The position numbers and the translations under genes were made by a program. This document shows, piece after piece, positions 9,658-21,493 of a DNA stretch of 64,000 nucleotides (position 1 is the first letter of the stretch; every line of letters begins with the position of its first letter). The notes under the pieces were generated by a model that saw nothing but the letters and a program-made list of their open reading frames with translations, had not been told where the DNA came from and ran no database searches. This DNA is from Zychaea mexicana (Eukaryota; Mucoromycota; Mucoromycetes; Mucorales; Lichtheimiaceae), in assembly GCF_025766255.1 (NCBI RefSeq), contig NW_026516818.1, positions 1-64,000 on the forward strand, given 5' to 3'.

Positions 9658-10031
9658 ATATTATAACAAATATAATCTTTTCCTTTCATACAATAGCTAA
9701 TAGACTTTTGTGGATTACCACCTGGTTTAATATTTGGAGTAACACTATCAATAGTAAAGAATTTACGTGCTGTTTTTATGTCGAATCGCTCATCCATTTG
9801 TATCCATATGTGTACATGTTTCTCATTGGTTTCTGGTGCAATTTTATCACATGCAATTGCCTTTTCAATTCGATAACCAATACGTTCATGTTTTATAAAC
9901 CATTCCATGATTTGTTCTTTTGTTAAATGGAAGTCCTTACAAATATATGTGAACAGCCCTTTAGTGTTTTGGAATCGGAATTCTTTGCCGCCCTGCGAGG
10001 AATCTGCACCAGAGGTGTTACCCTCTAACAT
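9658..10031 (-). pseudogene. CRESS-type Rep, copy 1, N-terminal part
   Basis: The first ATG is at 10031. The reading frame is open up to the retrotransposon insertion. It encodes the HUH endonuclease domain of a circular-Rep-encoding ssDNA-type replication protein. Rolling-circle motif I is LFTYI (about residue 26), motif II HVHIWIQ (about 72) with both metal-binding histidines, and motif III YCMKGKDY (about 113) with the catalytic Tyr and the Lys of the YxxK pattern. Unlike the copy at 27063-28922, it has no nonsense codon here. It continues at 405-694. A small ORF (10124-10318) precedes it on the same strand. Confidence 0.85.
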
Positions 10032-10123
10032 TGCATCGGAAAATTGAGGATTTGAGGATTTGAGGAATCTCACATATTCTCGAATTCTTCCAATTATTTT
10101 ATTGCGTGTATTATTTTTAGTTT

Positions 10124-10318
10124 TTAATCAACTTTAGCCTGTATAAGGTCTTTTTCGAGTTCTGACCTCAGTTGTGTGACAAGAGGTTCATACTCAATAT
10201 GCTGATGGTTTTCAGCAAGGTGTTTTGCTCTTTTAATTAAGAGCGTCAATGTAACTCCTAAAATAGGAACAAATTCAGCCATAATGGCTAAGAATGCGAG
10301 AAGGTTGAGTTGGTTCAT
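10124..10318 (-). CDS. Small membrane-type ORF upstream of Rep (copy 1)
   Basis: A 64-residue ORF starting at the ATG at 10318. The first half contains one strongly hydrophobic segment (LLAFLAIMAEFVPILGVTL). The second half is charged, with two Lys/Arg/Glu helices. It is almost identical to the ORF at 28985-29209, which sits in the same place before the other Rep copy. Its preservation in both suggests it belongs to the Rep module, as a membrane anchor, leader or separate small protein. No family is recognised. Confidence 0.55.
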   Translation of the reverse strand: MNQLNLLAFLAIMAEFVPILGVTLTLLIKRAKHLAENHQHIEYEPLVTQLRSELEKDLIQAKVD

Positions 10319-10337
10319 GTCGATTGTTGAAGTAATA

Positions 10338-10726
10338 CAGTGAACCCCCGCTTTTTGCACCCCCGTTTATTGCAGATCCCCACTTATTGCAACTTTTTTG
10401 AGCAGATTCCCGCTCAACACTTAGTAAAATTGCAGATTCCTCGGTTTTTGCAGATTGCAACTTGGAAATCGGGACCTGCAATTTCCCGCTTCAGCCTCAT
10501 ATATTGTATATTAATCTCAAGCTTCAGAGACAGTGAGACTCGAACCAGTGACAAAAGAGATACACTATTGTATTCTATTATTTAAGAGCTTTTAAACTAA
10601 ATAAGGAAAGATGTGATTGCCAGCTTATCGATCCCACTTGTGTAACATATTCACATTTTGCAGTCCCTCAGATTTTGCAACTTTTTTAACGGTATTCCCG
10701 CTGTTGCAAAAAGCGGGGGTTCACTG
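10338..10726. mobile_element. MITE with CAGTGAACCCCCG ends
   Basis: A 389-bp element with inverted termini CAGTGAACCCCCGCTTTTTG, flanked by TA on both sides (10336-10337 and 10727-10728). The CAGT start and TA duplication fit a non-autonomous Tc1/mariner-pogo element. It has no coding capacity. It lies exactly where the homology between the two Rep modules ends. Confidence 0.85.
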
Positions 10727-10804
10727 TACCAACGCAATCATCAAGTTGAAGCTGGCTTAGCTCCACGAGTTCTAATATATCTCGAGACCCATTGCGCTGT
10801 TGGC

Positions 10805-11340
10805 TCAGCTTTTTGGGGAGATGTAGACTTGATCTACAAGTGAGCGGCTCCGAAGGCAGTGAATCATTTTGTTTAATAAAGTGTTAAGAGCGTCATTGGT
10901 AAGGTCATTTGGTGACTTGTACGCATAACCAATGATTGTAAAATTGTCCTTCTTTAATCCCTGGATAAATGATATGTAGCGATCCTGGTAATTGCTGATA
11001 TTTTGTACTAGAAATGCTTTACATTCAGTGTTAGACTTTTTCACCATTACAGCAGGTATACAGTTATACAGTACCTCTATCAGCTAGTTTCATCACATAT
11101 AAAGCTTTATGCTGTATGCATGCTCCACCACTTAGGCGTTTTCTCGTATCATTAGCTTTTAGATATGCAACCTTCTTACTGCTTGCGAACTGCGTGAAGT
11201 TTGAGGTCGTTCTTCCATTGAATAGTGTGGTGTATGTTGCGGCGATTTCGAAAATTTGCTGTGCTGTCAGTTCAGTGTATTTGTAAACTGATTCGTTGTA
11301 TAGATTGTAGGGGAGAAAGACGTGGTTGATGAATTCAGGG
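10805..11340 (-). pseudogene. Repeat-family hypothetical gene fragment
   Basis: Minus-strand coding-like sequence in two blocks. The upstream block (11075-11340) reads as a soluble protein with the phrase FNGRTTSNFTQFASSKKVAY. The downstream block (10805-11047) contains KKDNFTIIGYAYKSPN and ends with a Leu/Ser-rich stretch. I recognise the style from repeated Mucoromycota genes of unknown function but cannot name a family. The two blocks are separated by a stop, so it is decayed or interrupted. Confidence 0.45.
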
Positions 11341-11775
11341 AATTGTATATTCCATTAACAAAAATAATAAAGAAAATAATACCATAGAACCAATTAGTGG
11401 TTTTACAAATCCAACAAATTGAGTTAGATTTAGCTCAGTAGTATTGAATAGATCCCATTCATAGATTGAATCAACAGTAATATTTTCTGAAGATGGATTG
11501 GAATTATTTGATTGGGATGAAATAGTTTGAGTATTTGAAGAAGATTTTGAATCTAATAATTCTTGAAATTGTTTATTCTATTTTTCTTTTTCAAACTCAA
11601 ATTTATCTCTTTCTAAAAGATGTTTTTGTTCTTCAAGAATTAATTCTCTTTCTTTCAATCTTGAATCATTTTTTAATTTCATTTTAGTTAAATGATATAT
11701 TGAAGTAAGACCACCTAATGTTCCAATTGCACCTACTGTTTTAAAATATTGCTTTGAATCAAAATGTGTGAACAT
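11335..11775 (-). pseudogene. Decayed membrane-protein gene, AT-rich island
   Basis: A 147-codon frame from the ATG at 11775 to a stop at 11335, broken by one internal TAG at about 11578. The N-terminal part has a Gly-rich hydrophobic segment (VGAIGTLGGLTSIYHL) and then a charged coiled-coil (ERELILEEQKHLLERDKFEF). After the TAG come a Ser/Asn-rich linker and a second hydrophobic segment near the C-terminus. Composition is much more AT-rich than the host genes. It is divergent to the ORF at 12402. Organelle or plasmid origin is possible but not shown. Confidence 0.5.
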
Positions 11776-12401
11776 AATATTATAATAAAGGAGAATCTCT
11801 TAATCAAGGGGTTGGTTTACATTGTCATCTCCTTACTTTTATAGTTTGTAAGAAAGACTAAAACTAAACAAATTTGAGGTGATTAAGATTGGTAGAAGTT
11901 CAACTATTAAAAATCTTAAATTGAAATAATCCTCTATGATGCAGTAAATCTATTTAGGTATTAAATATCCCCAATCAACCCATATGTTATCCTTGTTTGT
12001 GTGAATCTAGGATAAACTCTGGGTAAGAATCTCTTGTATAATTGTGAATAACAAATAATTTATATACATAAAATAATCTATTTATTATTTATCTTGTTAG
12101 TAGTAGTCTATTAAAAAGACGAGGGAGGAAAAGGGGAAATCAAAATAAAAGGTAGGTTTTAAGGTTTCTTGTCGTCTTAAAACTATACCGCTTTTGCACC
12201 CTAGATATCTAGGCAACAAACCAAACCAAGCAAATGTTAATGGTATTAGTATTAATTATCTTTATGTGATATAGTTATTTAAAAGTATAGAGAGATTCTT
12301 TTCATTTACTAAATTATCTTAAAAGTAATTCAATAAAGATATGTAATGTATTAATCTTTAAATCTAATCGATGGATGTTTTGCCTTGATTAGATTTTTAT
12401 T
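11776..12401. other. AT-rich spacer between divergent island genes
   Basis: No ORF, tRNA or rRNA is recognised. It probably contained the promoters of the two divergent genes. A short GC-rich tract lies near 12170-12235. Confidence 0.35.
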
Positions 12402-13037
12402 ATGCCTAAAATCTTATTAACTGTTATCCCCACTATTCTAGGTGGATCTTATCTTGATATTCATAAGAATGAGATTCTTCTATACTTAACTATTATCTAT
12501 ATTCTAACTATTTCAGTTAGGATGTTTACTGACCTTAGACAAGCTAGATTACTATCTTCTATTCATGATATGAATTTAAAACAAATTGAATTATTAGATG
12601 ATCTTCTTTATAATCAAGTTAAAGATCTTGAACTTAGCTATAAAACTATAGGTTTAGTTCTAGATCAAAAGGATCCTGAAACTGAATCTGTAATTCAAGA
12701 TTCTCTTAAAACTGAACCTATAATTCAAGAGAATGATGTTTCTTTAACTAATATAAAGGAAACATCATTAGAATCAGGATTTAAAACTTGGTATGATAAT
12801 AATGTAGAAAGATCTAATAATTCCTCTACTCGATTAGGAAAGAAAGATACTACTTCAGATAAGACTCTGTTTGGAAATTACTTGCAATATTGTAAAGATC
12901 ACAATATTAATGTATATAAATTTAGTGATCTTACTGATAATTTATTTAAAGTCCTGAAGTTATACAAAGATCTTACACACGAAGAGATTAGAATGGGTAG
13001 AAGCCCTGCTACTACTAATCTAAAATTAAAGAAATAG
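12402..13037 (+). CDS. AT-rich hypothetical membrane protein
   Basis: An uninterrupted 211-residue ORF in the AT-rich island. The first 40 residues form one or two membrane segments (ILLTVIPTILGG and LYLTIIYILTISV). The rest is polar with a likely coiled coil (about 55-95) and a Lys-rich end. It is the only intact gene of the island. Codon use strongly favours A/T in the third position, unlike the host genes further right. I do not recognise the family. Membrane topology recalls accessory proteins of mitochondrial plasmids, but that is a guess. Confidence 0.55.
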   Translation: MPKILLTVIPTILGGSYLDIHKNEILLYLTIIYILTISVRMFTDLRQARLLSSIHDMNLKQIELLDDLLYNQVKDLELSYKTIGLVLDQKDPETESVIQDSLKTEPIIQENDVSLTNIKETSLESGFKTWYDNNVERSNNSSTRLGKKDTTSDKTLFGNYLQYCKDHNINVYKFSDLTDNLFKVLKLYKDLTHEEIRMGRSPATTNLKLKK

Positions 13038-13106
13038 TATAGCTTATACTATTTTAATAATTTAAAATAAATCTATGGCATCTTTTAGGCCTTATACAAA
13101 TTAATT

Positions 13107-14680
13107 ATGTTATTTATTTATTTATCTTTATTGTTCGAGAATTTGAAAAAGTATCAACCAACTTCAAATTCTAAAGCTATTGTTAATCCTATTTTCTCTA
13201 TATTCGAGGATAACTTTAGTAATTTCTTTTCTTCAAGAGAGATTTCTCAATCAGCTGTATTTAATTCATTAATTGATGACTTTAATCTATTTTCTATTGG
13301 ATTACCTTCAATTCAATTACCAAGTATTTAATTTCCTAAGTTTGAATATCCTGAGATAAAATTACCAGATAATATACCAAGTAGTAATAGTATTTTTGAA
13401 TCAATTAAAAATAAAGTTAGTAATCTTGATTAGAGTTCAATCCCATAGATTCTTTCAGAAATTGAATGGAATCATTACTTGAATGTTATTTATATTTCAG
13501 GATCTTTAATGATTACTGGTTCATTTTGTATAAGACTTATACAACTGTGTCTGCAATTTATGCATATGCTAGAACTCCTTATGATTTCTTAATAGATGGA
13601 TTGATTCAGGTATTGAAGGATTTGATTCAAGTATTGAATGGATTAATCCTACTGCAACTATGTTTATTCTTCTATTACTGCTCCATTTAGCTCTAGTATT
13701 GAATGGATTAACAATACTACTAGTATTATTAGTAATACAGTAAGTACTTCATTATTAGTGATGAGTTAATTAACTCAGGTATTAATCGATTTGATTCATT
13801 TTATGATTCAGATGATGATTTAGAATCTGATTCTGAATCTGAGGATTCAATTATTAATATTGAACCAGAATTGAATACTAATTCAAGAGCAAGTTTCCTT
13901 AGTTTCGCTCAATATTATATGGCTAGGGTTAGACCTGATATTAATATTAATAATATTAGTATTCTTAATTTATTAACTTATTTTATGAATAGAGATAGAG
14001 ATAGTGATTTTGATCGAATTAGATATTCATCAATGAGGATTGAAGATAATTCATCTCTTCTGATTTCAGAATCATTAGGTATGAGAATCTATAGAACTAT
14101 TAGAATTTAAGATTAAACTATAATTTTCTAACTTATCTCGAGGTAATAATATTGATCTAAATAATAATAATATTAGTAACACTAATATTGATGAAATGAT
14201 TATTTCTAATTCAAATATTGGAGGAATCATTTCTTCTGATTCATTTAATCCACAGAAGAATTTAATAGATTATCTTCTCAAACATTAGAGAATTTAATTC
14301 AAGAAGAACTAATTGATGATTCAATTAGGTTATTTCAAAATATCAATATTTTAACTATGGATCCTCTTACAAGAGATGCTACTAGTTTTACACATGTAGA
14401 TATTAATTACTGTTTACAAAATCATATTGTTAATCTCCAGAATTTAAGGATTGAACCTGAATTAGGAATTATTAGTAATATTAGATTATATATGAATCAT
14501 ATCAATAATGAGTCTTCTCTTAGATACTACATTCATAGGCTAATGAATGAATACTTTAATTACCTAGTAAACAATTGGATTATTAGAGAATCGTCTAGAG
14601 GAGTAGATTTTAGATTAAGAGATGACTTTGTATTAAACTATATTGATCATTTATCTAATAATCTATCTAATACATATTAA
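13107..14680 (+). pseudogene. Large decayed gene of the AT-rich island
   Basis: Coding-like sequence continues on the plus strand for about 1.5 kb but is broken by stops and at least two frameshifts (near 13680-13750 and 14270). Several breaks replace expected Gln codons: TAA at about 13331, and TAG at about 13432 and 13448. That is consistent with C-to-T changes. Recurrent phrases such as SSIEWIN suggest internal repeats. An acidic Asp/Ser block is encoded around 13800-13860. The last open piece (14357-14680) ends in YIDHLSNNLSNTY. It may once have been one protein of some 500 residues. Function unknown. Confidence 0.5.
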
Positions 14681-17431
14681 GTGTAGCAGAGCAGAATATT
14701 TGAGTACTTAAGATTTTCAATTCAAGTCAAGACATAATAGAAGTTAAGCAGTACAAAGCCAATGTCAAGATGTAGTAGTATGGCTGTTTCACTCGTGACA
14801 AGAAGCTTGTAGGCTAATGTACAGGAAATGGCAAGGGTGCGTCAGAGACTCACTGTATGCATAAGCCTATTTTGCTGCTGTGGGAACAGGGCCTGAGCGT
14901 TTCCCCTTATTTCATTTTACCCGGGTTGAGTTTGAAACAGATTGGAGGCTGGTGGCTGAGGTAGCTGGAAAGAGTGGGGTTTGTTAGCAGCAGCAGGGAT
15001 CTTTTTTTTTCTCATTAGCATTCGCCATGGCAAATCAACAGCTGCGACGCACACTTGTAAATGGCTCCTACTCTCTTCACGATGAACAAAAAACAAGGAA
15101 AACAAAACGGCGCAATCCACGGATTTATTGAAAAACGAAATGAAGGTAACTGTTTTCTTAAGAAAAGCATGGGCTCAAGATTTGTAAGGAGTAGACCGCC
15201 GTTACTGCTGCTTAAAAAAAACGCTGGGTAAGTGAACAAGGGAAGGAAAAGGTTATCGGTTGTGCTTGGGGTATAGCTTAAGTGGACATATGCCCATTCA
15301 GAATTACTGCTTCTTTCTCTTTTTCTATGTATATACGTGATGCACCATCTTGCACCAATCCAACGTCAAACGTACGTGCGTAATACAACATCGTCCTCTA
15401 CCTGCACAAACGATTCGTACTCACAACAAGAACGACGCAACAATCTTCTTCTCCATTACTCAAACACAATCATATACAACATGACGCTGATCCGCCATTG
15501 GCTTGCAAAACATACAGCCTGACGCGAATACTTTTTACCTTTTACATATACCAACGTTAACATCGCTGGTCTTTATGGATAAATGAGCTGTAGATAGCAG
15601 GAAGGATAACTGATGGGTTTCTTTCCTTTTGTGTTGCTGTGGATTGGATGAAAATAAAGTATGTTGACCATTATATAAGAAAGACAACGAAGAAGGTTCC
15701 ACAAGAGTTATACAAGTGCGAAGGATGTTGTTTCGTGGTGAAGGATGGTTATTGTAATTATTGATATTGCATGGCAGAGCGTCTGGTGCCATGCACGGTC
15801 TCGCGTTTGTGAACCCATTTGTAGCCACACAATTCTGAGATGCGATCCTTGAAGATCTGCCATTGAGCAGCAGGAACGCACACGATTTCATTTGGAATGA
15901 GTGCAAGAACTCCACGTACAGTCGAGTGAGAGAGAGCGTAGCGAATGTCGTCAAGGGTAGTAACTTGTCGGTTGTTCATAGTTGTTGTTATTAACAACAA
16001 ATAAAGTTGCTGTTGTAATAGCAAAGAAATTTCCTCCTTCATAAAAACAAACGCCTTTTCTTCTTTGTCCCTGCCATATTATCAACACCGCTCAGAGCTA
16101 TATCCGTGAAGCACTTGTAAAAACATACAATCCCATCTCACACCCGTTCCTGCAAACAACTGAAACATAATGACTACATAATGTATGATCTTTTACTTTT
16201 ATTATTTTATCCCAACCATAACATCTACAGTAACAATAATAAAACCCTACATTCCACCTGTCAGCATATATAACTACCTTATCCATCAAGACCGGCAATG
16301 TTGTATTGGCATATGCAAAAAGAAAGGTAATCGTCGTTGCCATCGTGTGTGTGCGAGTACAGTGAATTGCAGAGGAGGATTATAGTTGTGGTGGTGTGTA
16401 TGCATCATAAGAATATAATTATCATTGCGTTGATGTGTATACAAACAGCAAAGAAAGAGATGACTGTCATTACGATGATGATGTGCTTGAGCGTACAAGT
16501 ATTAAAACAAAAGACCGGCGTCATAGTCGTCATCGTGTAATATGGGCGTACATGATAGTGAAAGGTGAATACGTCAGGCTGTATGTTTTGCAAGCCAATG
16601 GCGGATCAGCGTCATGTTGTATATGATTGTGCTTAAGTAATGGAGAAGAAGATTGTTGCGTCGTTCTTGTTGTGAGTACGAATCGTTTGTGCAGGTAGAG
16701 GACGATGTTGTATTACGCACGTACGTTTGACGTTGGATTGGTGCAAGATGGTGCATCACGTATATACATAGAAAAAGAGAAAGAAGCAGTAATTCTGAAT
16801 GGGCATATGTCCACTTAAGCTATACCTCAAGCACAACCGATTACCTTTCCCTTCCCTTGTTTACTTACCCAGCGTTTTTTTAAGCAGCAGTAACGGCGGC
16901 CTACTCCTTATAAATCTTGAGCACATACTTTTTTTAAGAAAACAGTTACCTTCATTTCGTTTTTCAATGAATCCGTGGATTGTGCCGTTATATTTTCTTT
17001 GTTTTTATTCATCGTGAAGAGAGTAGGAGCCATTTACAAGTGTGTATCGCAGCTGTTGATTTGCCATGGCGAATGGTAATGAGAAAAAAAAAGGTTGTAT
17101 TTTTCCTCCCTGCTGCTGCTAACAAACCCCACACTTTCCACCTACCTCTGCCACCAGCCTCCAATTTGTTTCAAACTCAACCCAGGTAAAGTGAAATGAG
17201 GGGAAACGCTCAGGCCCTGTTCCCACAGCAGCAAAATAGGCTTATGCACACAGTGGTGAGTCTCTGACACACCCTTGCCATTTCCTGTACATTAGCCTGC
17301 AAGCTTTTTGTCACGAGTGAACCAGCCATAGTACTATATCTTGACATTGGCTTTGTACTGCTTAACTTCTATTATGTCTTGACTTGAATTGAAAATCTTA
17401 AGTACTCAAATATTCTGCTCTGCTACACTTA
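14681..17431. mobile_element. Fold-back element with ~850-bp inverted arms
   Basis: The arms 14681-15532 and 16566-17431 are inverted copies with small differences. They end in AGTGTAGCAGAGCAG on the left and its complement on the right. The roughly 1-kb centre has no transposase. Its best ORF is on the minus strand (15758-16042, 94 residues, beginning in a Gln/Leu-rich stretch), which I do not recognise. Flanks are AT-rich and show at best a degenerate duplication (catatta/tatatta). A MULE-like or Foldback element is most likely. Confidence 0.8.
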
Positions 17432-17449
17432 ATATATTATCTACTTCAA

Positions 17450-17870
17450 CTTTTATTATGTCTTAGTTGACTAAAACTATGTCCAGGTTGACTGTTATTA
17501 TGTTCAGGTAGTCTATTATTCATGTTTAGATTGATTTTTATTCTTGTCCAGAACGATTTTCATTCATGTATAGAATGATTTTTATTTTGTCCAGATTGAT
17601 TTTACTCATGTCCAGATCGATTTATATTCATGTCCAGGTCGATTTATATTTATGTCCAGATCGTTTTATATTCATGTCTAGAACGATCTTTATTCATGTC
17701 CAGCTCGATTTTCATTCATGTCTAGATCGATTTTCATTCACGTCCAGCTCGATTTTTATTCATGTCCAGCTCGATTTTCATTCATATCCAGATCAATTAT
17801 TATTCATGTCCAGATTAACTTTCATTCATGTCCACTCAGATTAATATTCATGTCCACTCTGCCTAAAATT
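17450..17870. repeat. 22-bp minisatellite
   Basis: About 18 imperfect tandem copies of a 22-bp unit with core tgtccagatcgattt(t/a)attca. ORFs seen in it reflect the repeat only. It starts right after the fold-back element. Confidence 0.85.
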
Positions 17871-17889
17871 AAATCCCTTCTGCCTAAAT

Positions 17890-18470
17890 AAAAGTTCAAA
17901 CGTCCGCTAGGAGATGAAAAATCCTGTATATTATAATAATTAATATACTTAGAAAAACAATTCTTTTTTCTTTTTTTCCTTAATTTTGAAATATATTTAG
18001 GCAAGGGGGGTTCCATTACCCCTTGCTATATACGGGTGTATAACACCCGTCTGGTATATATATTATAATATTATATTGAATTAATAATTATCAGCTTGCT
18101 ACCGCAAGCTTTTAACACCTTCAGGTGTGATGTTTATTATATTTAATATTACATTTAATATTAATTAAGTTTAATATAGAAATAATATATATATAAAAGA
18201 AATTATATTTCTTTTATTATATATAACTAAACGGGTCTCTGACCCTAGAAGAAATGGTAATGGAACCCATTTCTTCAATAAACAGTAAAATGATACATTT
18301 TACTTTTTATTTATATATATTTGAAAGATTAAAATCTTTCTAGATATATATTAACCAGAAGGAAAGAAGAAAAAAGAATTTTTTTTGATTATTTTGGGAT
18401 GATAAAATTATTATAATTTTATCATCTATACTGAATATTATATTTATCAACCAGACACCTGATTAGAGAG
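17890..18470. other. Mitochondrial-like hairpin-rich segment (possible NUMT)
   Basis: Very AT-rich sequence is punctuated by short GC-rich hairpins: aaggggggttccattaccccttg, acgggtgtataacacccgt, agcttgctaccgcaagct and acaccttcaggtgt. Such hairpin clusters are typical of fungal mitochondrial intergenic DNA. No mitochondrial gene is recognisable, so nuclear transfer is an inference. Confidence 0.45.
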
Positions 18471-18474
18471 GTTA

Positions 18475-18698
18475 GGAGACTGGTTGTTATATTAAAAATT
18501 GTGAAAAAAATAATAATTGAAAAATATAATATCAATTTAAAAGTAAAATAAAAATTGAATTTTTATATTATAAAAAATAGATTATTTATTATTTCTAACA
18601 AAATTGTTACTCTTAACTCATCTTTATTATTGAATAAAAATGATTTAAAAACTAATTTAAAAAATAATATAGTAGAATTTTTAAATATAGAATTAGAA
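18475..18698 (+). mobile_element. Third PIF-like element end (fragment)
   Basis: GGAGACTGGTTGTTATATT follows TTA (18472-18474), matching the GGAGACCAG... end and TTA duplication of the element at 21279. A start of an ORF (about 18555 onward) resembles the first part of the Cys/His-rich gene at 21494 in its NL-x-EFL-x-ELEEL pattern. The fragment is cut by the fold-back terminus at 18699, and its remainder is not in the window. Confidence 0.55.
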
Positions 18699-19859
18699 GA
18701 GTTGTGGATGCATGTCAAGGTTATATTATACCTGTTTAATTTTAAATTCAGAAACTCATGAAGCGTCCACCTTGCATCTACCTTGCATCCATTCATGTCG
18801 CCACCAGTCATAACCCGTGCTCAAGCAGCTTGCATTTTCTATGGTCAACCCATAAGTCTAGAGAATGAAAAAATATGTGAATTGCGAGTTAATGGATTGA
18901 AGACATGGACCTCTGCTTCATAAACGATGACCCGACAGAACCTTATATCATAGCAATGCAGCATATACTTTTCTCTCCATTTCTTACCTACGATACGACC
19001 CACCAACACAGACGCTGACAGCTCTTCTTCCGAATCTGCCGAAACTAGTGAATAGGGCACTCTCATCAATGCAACAGAAGCTGTAGAGGAAGAGTCATGG
19101 AGAGTTAAACATAAATCTGATGATTATAAAAAATTCTTAATTTTTTTATCATCTATAATATTTATATAGTTAATATAAATAGTTTTTATTATATGATTAT
19201 AAGAAAAATAAAACAAATTGTTTTCTATTTCTGTTCCTCCTCCTCCTCCTCTTCAAAATAAATAACAATAGCAATAATAACAACAAACCCTTAACAGGCT
19301 TTTTATATTCTTATTTATATATATTAAAAAACAATTATTTATAAAAAATTTAACTTTTAAATATATTGACAGATTATTGTTATTGTTATTTATTTTGAGG
19401 AGGAGGAGGAGGAGGAACAGAAATAGAAAACAATTTGTTTTTTTTTCTTATAATCATATAATAAAAACTATTTATATTAATTATATAGATATTATAGATG
19501 ATAAAAAAATTAAGAATTTTTTGTAATCATCAGATTTATGTTTAACTCTCCATGGCTCTTCCTCTACAGCTTCTGTTGCATTGATGAGAGTGCCCTATTC
19601 ACTAGTTTCAGCAGATTCGAAGAAGAGCTGTCAGCGTCTGTGTTGGTGGGTCAGTATCATAGGTAATGAAATGGAGAGAAAAGTATGCGCTGCGTTGCTA
19701 TGATATAAGGTTCTGTCGGGTCATTGTTTATGAAGCAGAGGTCCACGTCTTCAATCCTATTAACTCGCAATTCAAATATTTTTCATTCTCTGGACTTATG
19801 GGTTGACCATAGAAAATGTAAGCTGCTTGAGCACGGGTTATGACTGGTGGCGACATGAA

Positions 19860-19946
19860 TGGATGTAAGGTGGACATAAGGTGGATGTAAGGTAGACAGA
19901 AGGTGGACGCAAGGTAGACACAAGGTAGATGCAAGGTAGACACAAG
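19860..19946. repeat. Short tandem array (caaggtagaca)
   Basis: Imperfect copies of an about 11-bp unit lie in the right arm of the fold-back element. The array resumes at 29466-29535 beyond the inserted transposon. Confidence 0.7.
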
Positions 19947-20154
19947 GGCGTCCTGCTATTAGTTGTCTAACCAAACATAATCTACTAGCTGTAATATAGA
20001 TAATAAAATTGCTATGACCGGTATAACTATCAGTGGCTGAAATAATTATTGATTTATAATTAAAATAATAAAAATTGATTTTTTTTATTTATATTAGTAG
20101 CCTCCCACGAGAAAAAAAAGAGCGATTGTTTAAAGTATATAACAGCAAATAAAA

Positions 20155-21278
20155 ATGTACACAACACAACACACTGAACAACTCGATATTGAAATTAAAA
20201 ATTTAATTGATAATAAATGGACTTTTCTTGATAAAGCTTAGCCTGAAATGCAACATAGATTTAATCATAGAACAGCTATTAAAGATATGAAGAATAATAC
20301 AATAAATGATATAAAGGATGTATTACTTCATAGATTTGGATTTATACCTGTATTTTATTTTCTTACAGTTTTATATAGAAATATTGAATATCCAGGGCCA
20401 TACCGCGAGATTGAAAAAGGACTTGCATTATTATATCATATAGTATTAGGTGTATCAGGAAAGGATATACATACTGTTATGCCATATGCAACATTTTATG
20501 ATTTATATAAGCAGTTCTGGATTACTAACTATAATGAATTGAATAAAAAGGTAAAACAAGATTTAGATAGGATGTTCTCATCACCACGTATTCGCATTCT
20601 ATCAGCCATAATAAAAAATCCAGATGGTTTTAAGAATGCTACACTATTTATTGATAGACATGATAGTAAAATAAAGTATTATAAACCAAATGAGTCACAT
20701 TCACAGTTATATTCATATAAATTAAAAGACCAAGCTATACGTACACAAGTTATACAGGATATGAATGAAATAATTACACATGTTTCAGTATCTGAAAAAT
20801 GTGCTATCGGAAATGATGATACTATGTTTATTAATATGAAACTATATATAAAAATAAGTGAGGCAGATTGTTTAGGAATGGATGGTGGATATAACTTATT
20901 TATACAAAAGTTTAAAGATAATGCGACAGATGCTAGATATAGTTTTTATGACCGTAATTTTTTACATCCATAAGAAAAGAACCAGGACAAAAGTTAACAA
21001 TCAATGAGACATACTTTAATAACAAGTTTGGATCATTTCGTTCAGCAATAGAAGCACAGTTCTCTATGTTAGGCTCTAAATTTGAACGATTTAATAATAA
21101 TCGTGCAGCATTGCAAATAACCGATATAAGATATTATAATATTCAGTTTCGTGTTGCTTGTATTCTTACTAATATATGGCGATTTGTAAATAAGTATAGT
21201 ATAGAGGTACAACCACATCATAAATTATGGTATGGATAAGATTTTGAATTCCCAAGTAAGAAAAACAAACTTGACTTA
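20155..21278 (+). pseudogene. DDE transposase, first part (Rep-bearing element)
   Basis: Begins at the ATG at 20155 and is over 80% similar by eye to the transposase at 23930-26462. Catalytic regions are readable: the first Asp region TLFIDRHDSK (Gly replaced by Arg next to it), LGMDGGYNLF with the second Asp, and the SAIEAQFSM block with the likely Glu. Damage includes TGG to TAG at 20239, a one-base deletion near 20970 causing a frameshift, and TAA at about 21237. The gene is then cut at 21278 by the sister element and resumes at 26742 in frame with the chromodomain. Confidence 0.8.
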
Positions 21279-21493
21279 GGAGACCAGTCGAGGTTATATT
21301 GATTATACTCTGGTCTATTAGTAGTGTCTGGTTGGATAGTTGAAAGAAAATAGTATAGCCAAATTAATTTTTATTAATTTAATCTATACACGATAGTCTT
21401 GGCATGCATATATTTAAAAATTTTGAAAAGTAAAAATTGAATTATTATTTATATAAAAAAAATAACTCACTAAAAGATTTAATCAATTTCAAA

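Noticed and set aside
11335..14680. Idea that TAA/TAG encode Gln in the AT-rich island
   Set aside because: Frameshifts are also present and the intact 12402-13037 gene has no in-frame TAA/TAG, so decay is simpler than a changed code.
17566..17844. 92-residue ORF with IFIHVQLDFHS repeats
   Set aside because: It is a translation of the 22-bp minisatellite. 22 is not a multiple of three, so the pattern changes frame.
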